DNA from: an uncultured Bacteroidota bacterium
GTDB lineage: Bacteria; Bacteroidota; Bacteroidia; Bacteroidales; GWA2-32-17
Assembly: GCA_903872185.1 (NCBI GenBank)
Contig: CAIQJL010000102.1
Coordinates: 1 to 37,588, forward strand
Direction of reading: 5' to 3'
DNA length: 37,588 nt
A program made the translations under genes and the position numbers. The first letter of the stretch is position 1, and every line of letters begins with the position of its first letter. Under the pieces are notes generated by a model. The model searched no databases and was not told the DNA's origin. It saw nothing but the letters and a program-made list of their open reading frames with translations. Positions 18,643-26,009 of the stretch are shown here, piece by piece.

Positions 18643-19410
18643 ATGGTCTTTTATAAAACTGATGAAGAGATAGAGCTTATTAAGCAAAGTTGTCAGTTGC
18701 TTTCAAAAACTCTAGGATACATTAAACCTTTAATTGTACCTGGAACTAAAACGATTGCAATAGATAAAAAAGCTGAAGAGTTTATTCTCGACAATGGAGC
18801 CAAACCTTCTTTTAAAGGTTACAGAGGCTTTCCTTATACACTTTGCATATCGGTAAACGATCAGATTGTACACGGATTTCCTTCTGAATACGAAATAAAA
18901 GATGGAGATATAGTTTCTGTTGATTGTGGTGTTTTTATGAATGGTTTTCATGGCGATTCTGCTTATACTTTTGAAGCAGGAGAAGTGAGCCCGGATAAAA
19001 AAACATTACTTAAAGTTACAAAGGAATCTCTTTACAAAGGGATTGCAATGGCTACTGAAGGAAACAGAATTGGCGACATTAGTAATGCAATTCAAACTCA
19101 TGCCGAAAATCATGGATACTCTTTAGTTAGAGAATTAATCGGACATGGAATAGGAAAGCAACTTCATGAAGAGCCAGAAGTTCCAAATTTTGGAAAAAAA
19201 GGCAGAGGCATGATGATTCGTCAGGGATTAGTTATAGCAATTGAACCTATGGTTAACATGGGTAAAAAGGAAATCAAACAATGGAAAGATGGTTGGACAA
19301 TCTCAACTCGAGATGCAAAACCTTCGGCACATTTTGAACATACAATTGCAATAGTTAATGGAAAGGCCGAAATATTAACCACTTTCGATTATATCGAAGG
19401 TAAAAAGTAA
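18643..19410 (+). CDS. map: Type I methionine aminopeptidase
   Basis: Removes the initiator methionine from nascent proteins at the ribosome. 255 residues. All five metal ligands are visible: Asp94 (VDCG), Asp105 (HGDSAYTF), His168 (GHGIG), Glu201 (IEPMV) and Glu232 (FEHTI). The ATG at 18643 is taken as the start; an in-frame TTG one codon earlier would add one residue only. Its position after secY, with no adk between, is common in Bacteroidota. Confidence 0.97.
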   Translation: MVFYKTDEEIELIKQSCQLLSKTLGYIKPLIVPGTKTIAIDKKAEEFILDNGAKPSFKGYRGFPYTLCISVNDQIVHGFPSEYEIKDGDIVSVDCGVFMNGFHGDSAYTFEAGEVSPDKKTLLKVTKESLYKGIAMATEGNRIGDISNAIQTHAENHGYSLVRELIGHGIGKQLHEEPEVPNFGKKGRGMMIRQGLVIAIEPMVNMGKKEIKQWKDGWTISTRDAKPSAHFEHTIAIVNGKAEILTTFDYIEGKK

Positions 19411-19427
19411 AAAATTAAAAAAATTAT

Positions 19428-19646
19428 ATGGCTAAACAGCCCTCTATTGAGCAAGATGGTACTATTATAGAAGCATTGTCAAATGCAATGTTTCGCGTTC
19501 AGTTGCAAAACGGACATATTATTACCGCTCATATTTCTGGAAAAATGAGAATGCATTACATTAAAATTCTTCCAGGAGATAAAGTTAGAGTCGAAATGTC
19601 ACCATATGATTTATCAAAAGGTAGAATAAGTTTCCGTTATAAATAA
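19428..19646 (+). CDS. infA: Translation initiation factor IF-1
   Basis: 72-residue S1-like OB-fold factor that occupies the A site during initiation. Starts [40 protein letters not shown] and the ending [13 protein letters not shown] are diagnostic. Confidence 0.97.
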   Translation: MAKQPSIEQDGTIIEALSNAMFRVQLQNGHIITAHISGKMRMHYIKILPGDKVRVEMSPYDLSKGRISFRYK

Positions 19647-19663
19647 TTGAAATACTGACTAAA

Positions 19664-19780
19664 ATGAAAGTTCGTACATCTGTAAAAAAGCGCAGTCCCG
19701 AATGTAAAATCGTTCGAAGAAAAGGACGTCTTTATGTTATTAATAAAAAAAATCCTAAATTCAAACAACGTCAAGGATAA
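19664..19780 (+). CDS. rpmJ: 50S ribosomal protein L36 (bL36), zinc-free form
   Basis: A 38-residue gene read directly from sequence. It translates as [20 protein letters not shown] followed by [18 protein letters not shown]. The zinc form has three cysteines and a histidine; here only Cys14 remains, so this is the zinc-independent form. It sits 17 bases after infA, the standard location. Confidence 0.95.
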   Translation: MKVRTSVKKRSPECKIVRRKGRLYVINKKNPKFKQRQG

Positions 19781-19785
19781 TTACT

Positions 19786-19793
19786 TAACTTTG
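19786..19793 (+). promoter_or_regulatory. Candidate internal -7 box ahead of rpsM
   Basis: TAACTTTG matches TAnnTTTG and lies in the 41-base rpmJ-rpsM gap, the widest in the superoperon. No TTTG is found 19-21 bases upstream, where CAAAC is present instead. It may give extra transcription of the alpha section (rpsM-rplQ) but the missing -33 element lowers confidence. Confidence 0.35.
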
Positions 19794-19821
19794 TAACCTT
19801 TTAAAAAATTAAAAAAACAAT

Positions 19822-20199
19822 ATGGCACGTATCGCAGGAGTAGATATACCTGACAAGAAAAGAGGCGAAATTTCATTAACTTATATTTATGGAATTGGAC
19901 GTAGTACAGCTCATAAAATTTTGACAAAAGCAGGCATTGACTGCAATCTTCATGTCGAAAAATGGGATGATGATCAGGTTTCTAAAATCAGAAGTATAAT
20001 TTCTGAAAATTTGAAAATTGAAGGTGAACTTCGTTCAGAAACTCAATTGAACATAAAGAGACTTATGGATATTGGTTGTTATAGAGGAATTCGCCATAGA
20101 GGTGGATTACCAACTAGAGGACAACGTACCCGTACAAACGCCAGAACTCGTCGCGGAAAGAAAAAGACAGTTGCAAATAAGAAGAAAGCCACTAAATAA
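19822..20199 (+). CDS. rpsM: 30S ribosomal protein S13 (uS13)
   Basis: Head protein that contacts P-site tRNA and forms bridge B1. 125 residues. [20 protein letters not shown] opens it; [20 protein letters not shown] is the C-terminal signature, followed by a lysine-rich tail. Opens the alpha section. Confidence 0.97.
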   Translation: MARIAGVDIPDKKRGEISLTYIYGIGRSTAHKILTKAGIDCNLHVEKWDDDQVSKIRSIISENLKIEGELRSETQLNIKRLMDIGCYRGIRHRGGLPTRGQRTRTNARTRRGKKKTVANKKKATK

Positions 20200-20208
20200 T
20201 AAATAATT

Positions 20209-20601
20209 ATGGCAAAAAAGACAACAAAAGTTGCACGTAAAAGAAACGTTAAAGTAGAGGCTGTTGGACAGGTTCATGTTCATTCCTCATTTAACAATAT
20301 TATTATTACCATGACTAATGGCGAAGGTCAGGTTATTTCTTGGTCATCTGCTGGAAGAAAAGGTTTCAGAGGATCAAAAAAGAACACTCCTTATGCTGCT
20401 CAAGTTGCATCAGCAGATTGTGCTCAAACAGCATTTGATCTTGGACTAAGAAAAGTGAAAGCTTATGTTAAAGGACCAGGAGCAGGGCGTGAATCAGCAA
20501 TTCGTGCGGTAGCATCTGTTGGAATTGAAGTAACAGAAATTATTGACGTTACTCCATTACCACATAATGGTTGCAGACCACCAAAAAGAAGAAGAGTATA
20601 A
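20209..20601 (+). CDS. rpsK: 30S ribosomal protein S11 (uS11)
   Basis: Platform protein next to the E-site codon. 130 residues with the conserved [18 protein letters not shown], the [14 protein letters not shown] motif and the C-terminal [16 protein letters not shown]. Confidence 0.98.
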   Translation: MAKKTTKVARKRNVKVEAVGQVHVHSSFNNIIITMTNGEGQVISWSSAGRKGFRGSKKNTPYAAQVASADCAQTAFDLGLRKVKAYVKGPGAGRESAIRAVASVGIEVTEIIDVTPLPHNGCRPPKRRRV

Positions 20602-20629
20602 TTTTTAGAAAATAATAAATTAGTTATAA

Positions 20630-21235
20630 ATGGCAAGATACACAGGACCAAAGACCCGTATTGCAAGAAAATTTGGAGAAGCTATTTACGGACCAGATAA
20701 AGTTTTTGAAAGAAAAAGTTATTTACCTGGAATGCATGGTTTAAACAGACGTCGCAAAACTTCTGAATATGGCACTCAGTTAAAAGAAAAACAAAAAGCG
20801 AAATATACTTATGGAGTTCTTGAAAGACAATTCCGTAAATATTTTGAACATGCTCAAAGGAAAAAGGGTATTACTGGTGAAATTCTTATTCAATTACTTG
20901 AATCAAGACTTGACAATGTAGTATTCAGATTAGGTATTGCTCCAACACGTGATGCTGCAAGACAACTTGTTACTCATAGACATATAACTGTTAATAATAA
21001 AGTTGCAAGCATTCCTTCATTTCAGGTTAATCCTGGTGACGTTGTTTCAGTAAGAGAAAAATCTAAAAACCTTGAAGTAATTTCTAATTCTTTATCAAGT
21101 GGTAGAGTAAAAAGATATTCTTGGTTAGAATGGGAAAATGATACACTTTCAGGAAGATTTGTTACAATACCTGAGCGTTCAGATATCCCAGAAAATATCA
21201 AAGAACAACTTATAGTTGAATTGTATTCTAAATAA
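20630..21235 (+). CDS. rpsD: 30S ribosomal protein S4 (uS4)
   Basis: 16S assembly initiator and, in E. coli, translational repressor of the alpha operon. 201 residues, starting [17 protein letters not shown] with no CxxC zinc knuckle. The S4 RNA-binding domain is seen at [20 protein letters not shown] followed by [16 protein letters not shown]. Confidence 0.97.
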   Translation: MARYTGPKTRIARKFGEAIYGPDKVFERKSYLPGMHGLNRRRKTSEYGTQLKEKQKAKYTYGVLERQFRKYFEHAQRKKGITGEILIQLLESRLDNVVFRLGIAPTRDAARQLVTHRHITVNNKVASIPSFQVNPGDVVSVREKSKNLEVISNSLSSGRVKRYSWLEWENDTLSGRFVTIPERSDIPENIKEQLIVELYSK

Positions 21236-21254
21236 AAAAAGTAAGAAACAATAT

Positions 21255-22247
21255 ATGGCAATTTTAGCTTTTCAAAAACCCGATAAGGTTGTAATGCTCG
21301 AGTCAACCGACACGCACGGAAAATTTGAATTCCGTCCGTTGGAACCCGGGTATGGACTGACCGTAGGAAATGCCCTACGAAGGGTTCTTCTTTCTTCTCT
21401 CGAAGGTTTTGCTATTAATAATATCAAAATCGAAGGAGTTGAGCATGAATTTTCATCAATGAAAGGTATTGTTGAAGATGTTACTGAAATTGTTCTTAAT
21501 CTGAAACAAGTTCGTTTTAAAAGACAACTTGATGAGGTTGAAAATGAAACAGTATCAATTTCAATAACCGGACAAGATTCTTTTAAAGCAGGTGATATCA
21601 GTAAATTTCTTACAGGCTTTAAAGTTTTAAATCCTGACCTAGAAATTTGCCACATGGAGCACAATGTTAAACTTCATATGGTAATTAATATTAACAAAGG
21701 TAGAGGTTATGTGCCTGCTGAAGAAAACAAAACCGGCGAATTAGAAATCGGCGTAATACCAGTTAGTTCAATTTATACTCCAATTAAAAATGTAAAATTT
21801 GCAATTGAGAATATTCGCGTTGAGCAAAAAACTGACTTCGAAAAACTAATTCTCGAAATTGTTACAGATGGTTCAATTGCTCCAACTGATGCATTAAAAG
21901 AAGCAGCTAAAATTCTTATTTATCATTTCATGTTATTCTCTGACGAAAAAATTACTATCGACTCAGAAGAAAAACAAGAAAATGAAGAATTTGATGAAGA
22001 GATACTTCACATGCGTCAACTTCTTAAAAATAAGCTTATAGATCTCGACTTATCTGTTCGTGCTCTTAATTGCTTAAAAGCTGCAGATGTTGAAACATTA
22101 TCAGATTTAGTTGTTTTCAATCGTAGCGATTTACTCAAATTCCGTAATTTTGGAAAGAAATCTCTAACCGAGTTAGACGAGCTTCTTAGCAATATGAATT
22201 TGAGCTTTGGTATGGATATTTCAAAATACAAATTAGATAAGGATTAG
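21255..22247 (+). CDS. rpoA: RNA polymerase alpha subunit
   Basis: 330 residues from the ATG at 21255 ([15 protein letters not shown]). A frame open to a TTG at 21216 would overlap the end of rpsD and is not supported. The N-terminal assembly domain carries [22 protein letters not shown]; the linker around residues 240-255 is acidic ([12 protein letters not shown]); the C-terminal domain contains [20 protein letters not shown] and [19 protein letters not shown], the helix-hairpin fold that binds UP elements and activators. Confidence 0.97.
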   Translation: MAILAFQKPDKVVMLESTDTHGKFEFRPLEPGYGLTVGNALRRVLLSSLEGFAINNIKIEGVEHEFSSMKGIVEDVTEIVLNLKQVRFKRQLDEVENETVSISITGQDSFKAGDISKFLTGFKVLNPDLEICHMEHNVKLHMVININKGRGYVPAEENKTGELEIGVIPVSSIYTPIKNVKFAIENIRVEQKTDFEKLILEIVTDGSIAPTDALKEAAKILIYHFMLFSDEKITIDSEEKQENEEFDEEILHMRQLLKNKLIDLDLSVRALNCLKAADVETLSDLVVFNRSDLLKFRNFGKKSLTELDELLSNMNLSFGMDISKYKLDKD

Positions 22248-22252
22248 TTCAA

Positions 22253-22780
22253 ATGAGACACAGGAAGAAATTTAATCATTTAAGCAGAACGAGCTCTCAT
22301 CGTAAAGCGTTATTCGCAAACATGGCATCTTCGCTTATTATGCATAAAGGTATTGTTACTACAGTAGCAAAAGCAAAAGCTTTAAAAGTTTTTATCGAAC
22401 CTTTAATTAGCCGTTCAAAAGAAGATACAACACATAATCGTCGTATTGTTTTCAGTTATATTAGTGATAAAAGCGCTGTATCTGAACTTTTCCGCGATGT
22501 TGCTGTTAAAGTTGCACAAAGACCAGGTGGTTATACAAGAATTCTAAGAATTGCTAACCGTAAAGGCGATAACGCTGAGTTATGCAGATTAGAGTTAGTT
22601 GACTATAACGAAAACATGTTAGCAGCTAAAACTGAAACTAAACAAAAATCAAAAACTACCCGTCGTGGTGCTGCAAAAAAAGCAGTAGAAGGTGAAGTTG
22701 TTGCTAAAGCTCCTAAAGCAGCTAAAGCTCCAAAAACAGAACCAAAAGCTGAAGATAAAACTACTGACGCTGCTGAATAA
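22253..22780 (+). CDS. rplQ: 50S ribosomal protein L17 (bL17) with Ala/Lys-rich tail
   Basis: 175 residues. The conserved core ends near residue 120 ([17 protein letters not shown]), and about 50 residues of low-complexity Ala/Lys/Glu sequence follow (repeated [10 protein letters not shown]-like units), against 127 residues in E. coli. The signature [20 protein letters not shown] is intact. It is the last gene of the superoperon, and a terminator follows 22 bases after the stop. Confidence 0.96.
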   Translation: MRHRKKFNHLSRTSSHRKALFANMASSLIMHKGIVTTVAKAKALKVFIEPLISRSKEDTTHNRRIVFSYISDKSAVSELFRDVAVKVAQRPGGYTRILRIANRKGDNAELCRLELVDYNENMLAAKTETKQKSKTTRRGAAKKAVEGEVVAKAPKAAKAPKTEPKAEDKTTDAAE

Positions 22781-22802
22781 AATCAGTGTTAATTTTTTAA
22801 CT

Positions 22803-22834
22803 AAAGGGACAATGCTAAGCAATGTCCCTTTTTT
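22803..22834 (+). terminator. Intrinsic terminator of the ribosomal superoperon
   Basis: AAAGGGACA (22803-22811) pairs with TGTCCCTTT (22823-22831); inside, TGCT/AGCA can extend the stem past an A-A mismatch. A T-run continues to 22834. It sits directly after rplQ and is the only strong terminator on the plus strand since rpsL. Confidence 0.9.
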
Positions 22835-22935
22835 GTTTTATCTAAAAAACAGAAGAATAGACACTATATGATATATCTTTACAAAAGAAAATTGATGAAT
22901 TAAAAAGGATTATACAAAACCGTAAATATTTATAT

Positions 22936-23412
22936 GTGAAAAAGTTACTATTAATTATTGTTGTTATAGTAAATATAATTGCTGGATGTAGATATAAAGA
23001 AAATCCTATATTTCCTTCGGGAACTGTTAAAAAAAGATTGCAAGGCACTTGGGACGTGGTTGGTTTAACTTCTAACGGAGTTGACTCTTTGCAATATTAT
23101 AAAGATAGTTGTGGTGCTAGATTATTTGTAAATTTTTATTATCAAGATGGGAATCCTCTGGGTTATAACGAAATCGGGCTTATTGGTGGCAAAAAAGGGT
23201 TTAATGGAACTTTTACTTTTTCTAACAATAAAAAATTAATGTATGTTTGGTTTTCAGCACATAGCGGTCATTTAAATCCTGGACATGATATAATTGGACC
23301 TTTTGGTGCAGGTAAAACAAGTAAATGGAAAATATTAAAATTAACAAAAGAAGAGTTTAAAATAACCACCGATTATAACAACATAAATTATATTATTTCA
23401 TTTAAAAAATAA
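22936..23412 (+). CDS. Small lipoprotein, lipocalin-like, tandem paralogue 1
   Basis: 158 residues, not assigned to a named family. The start is a GTG (22936): an ATG two bases upstream is in another frame and runs straight into a stop (ATGTGA), while MKKLLLIIVVIVNIIAGC is a complete lipoprotein signal with the lipobox IIAGC. The mature part has LQGTWDVVGLTSNGVDSLQ, a central Gly-rich beta-like stretch, and WKILKLTKEEFKITTDYNNI. The G-T-W start plus W.I..L...F.I end resembles small lipocalin-like domains of Bacteroidota lipoproteins. It is clearly homologous to the next gene, three bases downstream, so the pair arose by tandem duplication. Function unknown; the likely place is the periplasmic side of a membrane. 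Confidence 0.75.
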   Translation: MKKLLLIIVVIVNIIAGCRYKENPIFPSGTVKKRLQGTWDVVGLTSNGVDSLQYYKDSCGARLFVNFYYQDGNPLGYNEIGLIGGKKGFNGTFTFSNNKKLMYVWFSAHSGHLNPGHDIIGPFGAGKTSKWKILKLTKEEFKITTDYNNINYIISFKK

Positions 23413-23415
23413 ACA

Positions 23416-23883
23416 ATGAAAAAGTTATTTTTAATTTTATTTGTTATAACAATTTTCTTCCCTAGTTGTCAAAAAGAATACCCAGAAGGACCAATGATAA
23501 GTTTTAGGTCGGTTTATAAGCGAATAAATGGGGAATGGAAAGTTGTAGAATTTACATCAAATGGGGCTGACTCTTTAAAAAATTTTAAAGATAGTTGTAG
23601 TAGCGGTGTTCATGTTGAAAATGTAGATAACGGAATGAGTACAAGCGACAAACGATATCATATGTTTTTTTATTTCGGAAAAACTAATGAATTTAGCACA
23701 CTATTAAAATTTTATAATAATGAAAAAAATATTTATGTCGATTTTGGCGAAAATGGACATACCGTTTTAGGACCAATTGGTAAAGGTAGAAGTAATTGGC
23801 AAATATTAAAATTAACTATGAAAGAGTTCAAAATATCAACAACATATAATGGTCTAAATTATATAATAAAGTTTGAACATTAA
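23416..23883 (+). CDS. Small lipoprotein, lipocalin-like, tandem paralogue 2
   Basis: 155 residues. Signal MKKLFLILFVITIFFPSC with the lipobox cysteine at 18. The mature sequence parallels the previous gene: INGEWKVVEFTSNGADSLKNF against LQGTWDVVGLTSNGVDSLQYY, then KDSC in both, GPIGKG against GPFGAG, and WQILKLTMKEFKISTTYNGLNYII against WKILKLTKEEFKITTDYNNINYII. The middles diverge more than the ends, which are the probable fold core. A conserved Cys in KDSC follows in each. Function unknown. Confidence 0.75.
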   Translation: MKKLFLILFVITIFFPSCQKEYPEGPMISFRSVYKRINGEWKVVEFTSNGADSLKNFKDSCSSGVHVENVDNGMSTSDKRYHMFFYFGKTNEFSTLLKFYNNEKNIYVDFGENGHTVLGPIGKGRSNWQILKLTMKEFKISTTYNGLNYIIKFEH

Positions 23884-23888
23884 AAAAG

Positions 23889-23987
23889 ATGAAGAAATTA
23901 AATTTATTGTTAATAGCATTAGCAAGCATTTGTATTAATGTTTTTACGTAATCTAATAATGAGAATATGCTAAAATACTTGTATTAA
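23889..23987 (+). pseudogene. Remnant of an exported-protein gene (signal peptide only)
   Basis: An ATG at 23889 encodes a good signal peptide (MKKLNLLLIALASICINVFT) and then TAA at 23949. The frame continues with SNNENMLKYLY to a second stop ending at 23987. A CAA-to-TAA change exactly at the usual signal-peptidase Gln position would explain the first stop. It is six bases downstream of the lipoprotein pair and lacks their lipobox. It could instead be a real 20-residue peptide, but the signal-peptide content without cargo favours decay. Confidence 0.4.
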
Positions 23988-24000
23988 TGTTATTTCAATA

Positions 24001-24032
24001 TTTTATACAGGCAAAGAATTTAAGTATCTTCG
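24001..24032 (+). promoter_or_regulatory. Candidate promoter of the UbiD-family gene
   Basis: TTTT (24001-24004), 20 bases, TATCTTCG (24025-24032): one mismatch to each of TTTG and TAnnTTTG at the right spacing, 33 bases ahead of the ATG at 24066. Confidence 0.45.
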
Positions 24033-24065
24033 TTAATTATTTCACTTGGTAAATCAATTTTTTAA

Positions 24066-25925
24066 ATGGCATATAACGGTTTAAATGAGTTTGTATTAGC
24101 TCTTGAGTCAAAAAATCAGCTAATACGAATTAAAGAATATGTAAACCCCGAACTTGAAATTACTGAGATTGCTGATAGAATTTCAAAAAGTAAATTACAA
24201 AATAAGGCTTTGTTATTTGAGAATAATGGAACAAATTTTCCACTTTTAATAAATGCTTACGGAAGCGAAGAAAGGGTTTGTTTCGCACTAAACGCTGATA
24301 AATTTTCAACTATCGAATCTGAGATAAATACCATAATTGACAGTTTGTTAGCTCCTGCAAATAGTTTAAAAGCAAAACTTAAGACTTTAGGATTACTAAA
24401 AAGAGTTTCTTCATATTTTCCAAAAATTTCTAAAAGAAAAGCTCCATGTCAAGAAGTAGTTTATAACAATCCTGATTTATCTATGTTGCCAATTTTAAAA
24501 TGTTGGCCTTTTGACGGAGGAAAATTTATTACCCTACCAGTCGTAAACACAAAGGATCCAGTGACGGGTGTTAGAAATGCAGGCATGTACAGAATGCAGG
24601 TTTTTAGTGCAAAAGAAACAGGTATGCATTGGCATTTACATAAAACAGGTGCTCGTCATTTTGCAGAATATTTAAAACAAAAAAAGAAAATTCCAATAGC
24701 AGTAATTTTAGGTGGCGATCCTGTATATGCATATTGCGCATCGGCACCATTACCCGATGGAATTGATGAGTATATGTTGGCAGGTTTTTTAAGAAAAAAA
24801 TCTGTAAAACTTGTAAAATGTCTGACTCAGGATATTGAAGTTCCAGCTGATGCTGATATTGTAATTGAAGGATACGTTGACCCTATGGAATCACTCGTTA
24901 ATGAAGGACCTTTTGGTGATCATACAGGTTTTTATTCTTTGCCTGATAATTATCCAAAGTTTCATATTACTTGTATAACAAGTCGCAAAAATGCAGTTTA
25001 TCCAACTACAATTGTTGGTGTTCCACCTCAGGAAGATTATTGGTTAATTAAAGCTTCCGAACGAATTTTTATGCCTTTAATGCAAAAAGCAAGTTTGCCC
25101 GAAGTAATTGATATTAGTATGCCCGATTATGGTGTTGCGCATAATCTGGTTATTGTTCAAATAAAAAACGAATATCCTGGGCAAGCTCAAAAAGTTGCGC
25201 ATTCGCTTTGGGGAATGGGGCAAATGATGTTAAATAAGGTTTTAATTATCACAGATAAAAACCCTCATAATGAAAATGAAGTTTATAAATCGATATTAGA
25301 AAATACTGATTTTTCTAAAAATATGTTTTTCTCTTCTGGACCTATGGATGCACTCGAACATGCAGGAAACACATTTGCGTACGGAGGAAAACTTGCAATT
25401 GATGATACTTGTAAATTAGTTTCGAGTAATGAAAAATGGACAATTGAACAACAACAAAAAACAATTGATTTTTGTAAAGCTTCAAATGACGTTTTTGAAA
25501 TTAATAAATTTTTGTTGGAATACAGGATTTTACTAATTGAAGTTGAGAGTTCAATAAACATCAATGTTAACGATTTCCTGAATAATTTTATAAGTATAAA
25601 TATTGTTCCAAGTTGTTTAATTCTTTGCGATAAAGGGTTGCCAATAACTAATAAAGATCTCATTTTATGGCATTGTTTGGCAAACATTGATCCGGTTAGG
25701 GATATAAAAAAACAAATGTTAAATTCATCATCTATTGTTATTATAGATGGCACCTCAAAACCGCATATTAAAAATCCATGGCCAAATCCAGTTTATTCCG
25801 ATAAAGAAACAATTGCCAGAATTGATTTAAAATGGAAGAATTACGGATTCTCTGATTTTGAAATATCACCTTCTCAAACTATTCATAATCTGGTTACAAA
25901 CGAAGGTTTTGAGAAACTCAAATAA
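24066..25925 (+). CDS. UbiD-family prenylated-FMN decarboxylase, probably menaquinone pathway
   Basis: 619 residues, longer than E. coli UbiD (497) owing to a C-terminal extension usual in Bacteroidota homologues. Core motifs are GMYRMQVFSAKETGMHWH followed by LHKTGARHF (prFMN-binding region), PIAVILGGDP, and NEGPFGDHTGFYS (about residues 279-291) with the active-site Glu/Asp cluster. UbiD enzymes need prenylated FMN made by UbiX and Mn(II)/K+. Bacteroidota normally use menaquinone, so the likely role is decarboxylation of a prenylated intermediate (MqnL-like step of the futalosine route) rather than ubiquinone synthesis; that is family-level inference, since no ubiX, ubiA or mqn genes are in the window. 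Monocistronic by spacing. Confidence 0.85.
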   Translation: MAYNGLNEFVLALESKNQLIRIKEYVNPELEITEIADRISKSKLQNKALLFENNGTNFPLLINAYGSEERVCFALNADKFSTIESEINTIIDSLLAPANSLKAKLKTLGLLKRVSSYFPKISKRKAPCQEVVYNNPDLSMLPILKCWPFDGGKFITLPVVNTKDPVTGVRNAGMYRMQVFSAKETGMHWHLHKTGARHFAEYLKQKKKIPIAVILGGDPVYAYCASAPLPDGIDEYMLAGFLRKKSVKLVKCLTQDIEVPADADIVIEGYVDPMESLVNEGPFGDHTGFYSLPDNYPKFHITCITSRKNAVYPTTIVGVPPQEDYWLIKASERIFMPLMQKASLPEVIDISMPDYGVAHNLVIVQIKNEYPGQAQKVAHSLWGMGQMMLNKVLIITDKNPHNENEVYKSILENTDFSKNMFFSSGPMDALEHAGNTFAYGGKLAIDDTCKLVSSNEKWTIEQQQKTIDFCKASNDVFEINKFLLEYRILLIEVESSININVNDFLNNFISINIVPSCLILCDKGLPITNKDLILWHCLANIDPVRDIKKQMLNSSSIVIIDGTSKPHIKNPWPNPVYSDKETIARIDLKWKNYGFSDFEISPSQTIHNLVTNEGFEKLK

Positions 25926-25944
25926 GTACTGATAAAATAGTTCG

Positions 25945-25996
25945 TAATATTTCTTAATTATTTATGCTGAATTATAAAGAAATATTAATTTAGCAT
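25945..25996 (+). promoter_or_regulatory. Interleaved inverted repeats in the leader of the propeller-phosphatase gene
   Basis: Arm A TAATATTTCTT (25945-25955) is perfectly complementary to A' AAGAAATATTA (25977-25987). Arm B ATGCTGAATTA (25964-25974) pairs with B' TAATTTAGCAT (25986-25996) at 10 of 11 positions. The order A-B-A'-B' means the two stems exclude each other as nested hairpins (A' and B' also share two bases) or form a pseudoknot-like fold. It ends 13 bases before the ATG at 26010. It could be a leader switch or a pair of operators; no clear -7 box could be fixed. Confidence 0.4.
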
Positions 25997-26009
25997 TAAT
26001 CGTATTTTA

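Noticed and set aside
21216-21254. TTG-initiated N-terminal extension of rpoA
   Set aside because: Would overlap rpsD by 20 bases; the ATG at 21255 gives the normal alpha N-terminus.
25283-25753. 156-codon minus-strand frame opposite the UbiD-family gene
   Set aside because: Antisense shadow; the plus-strand frame has family motifs throughout.
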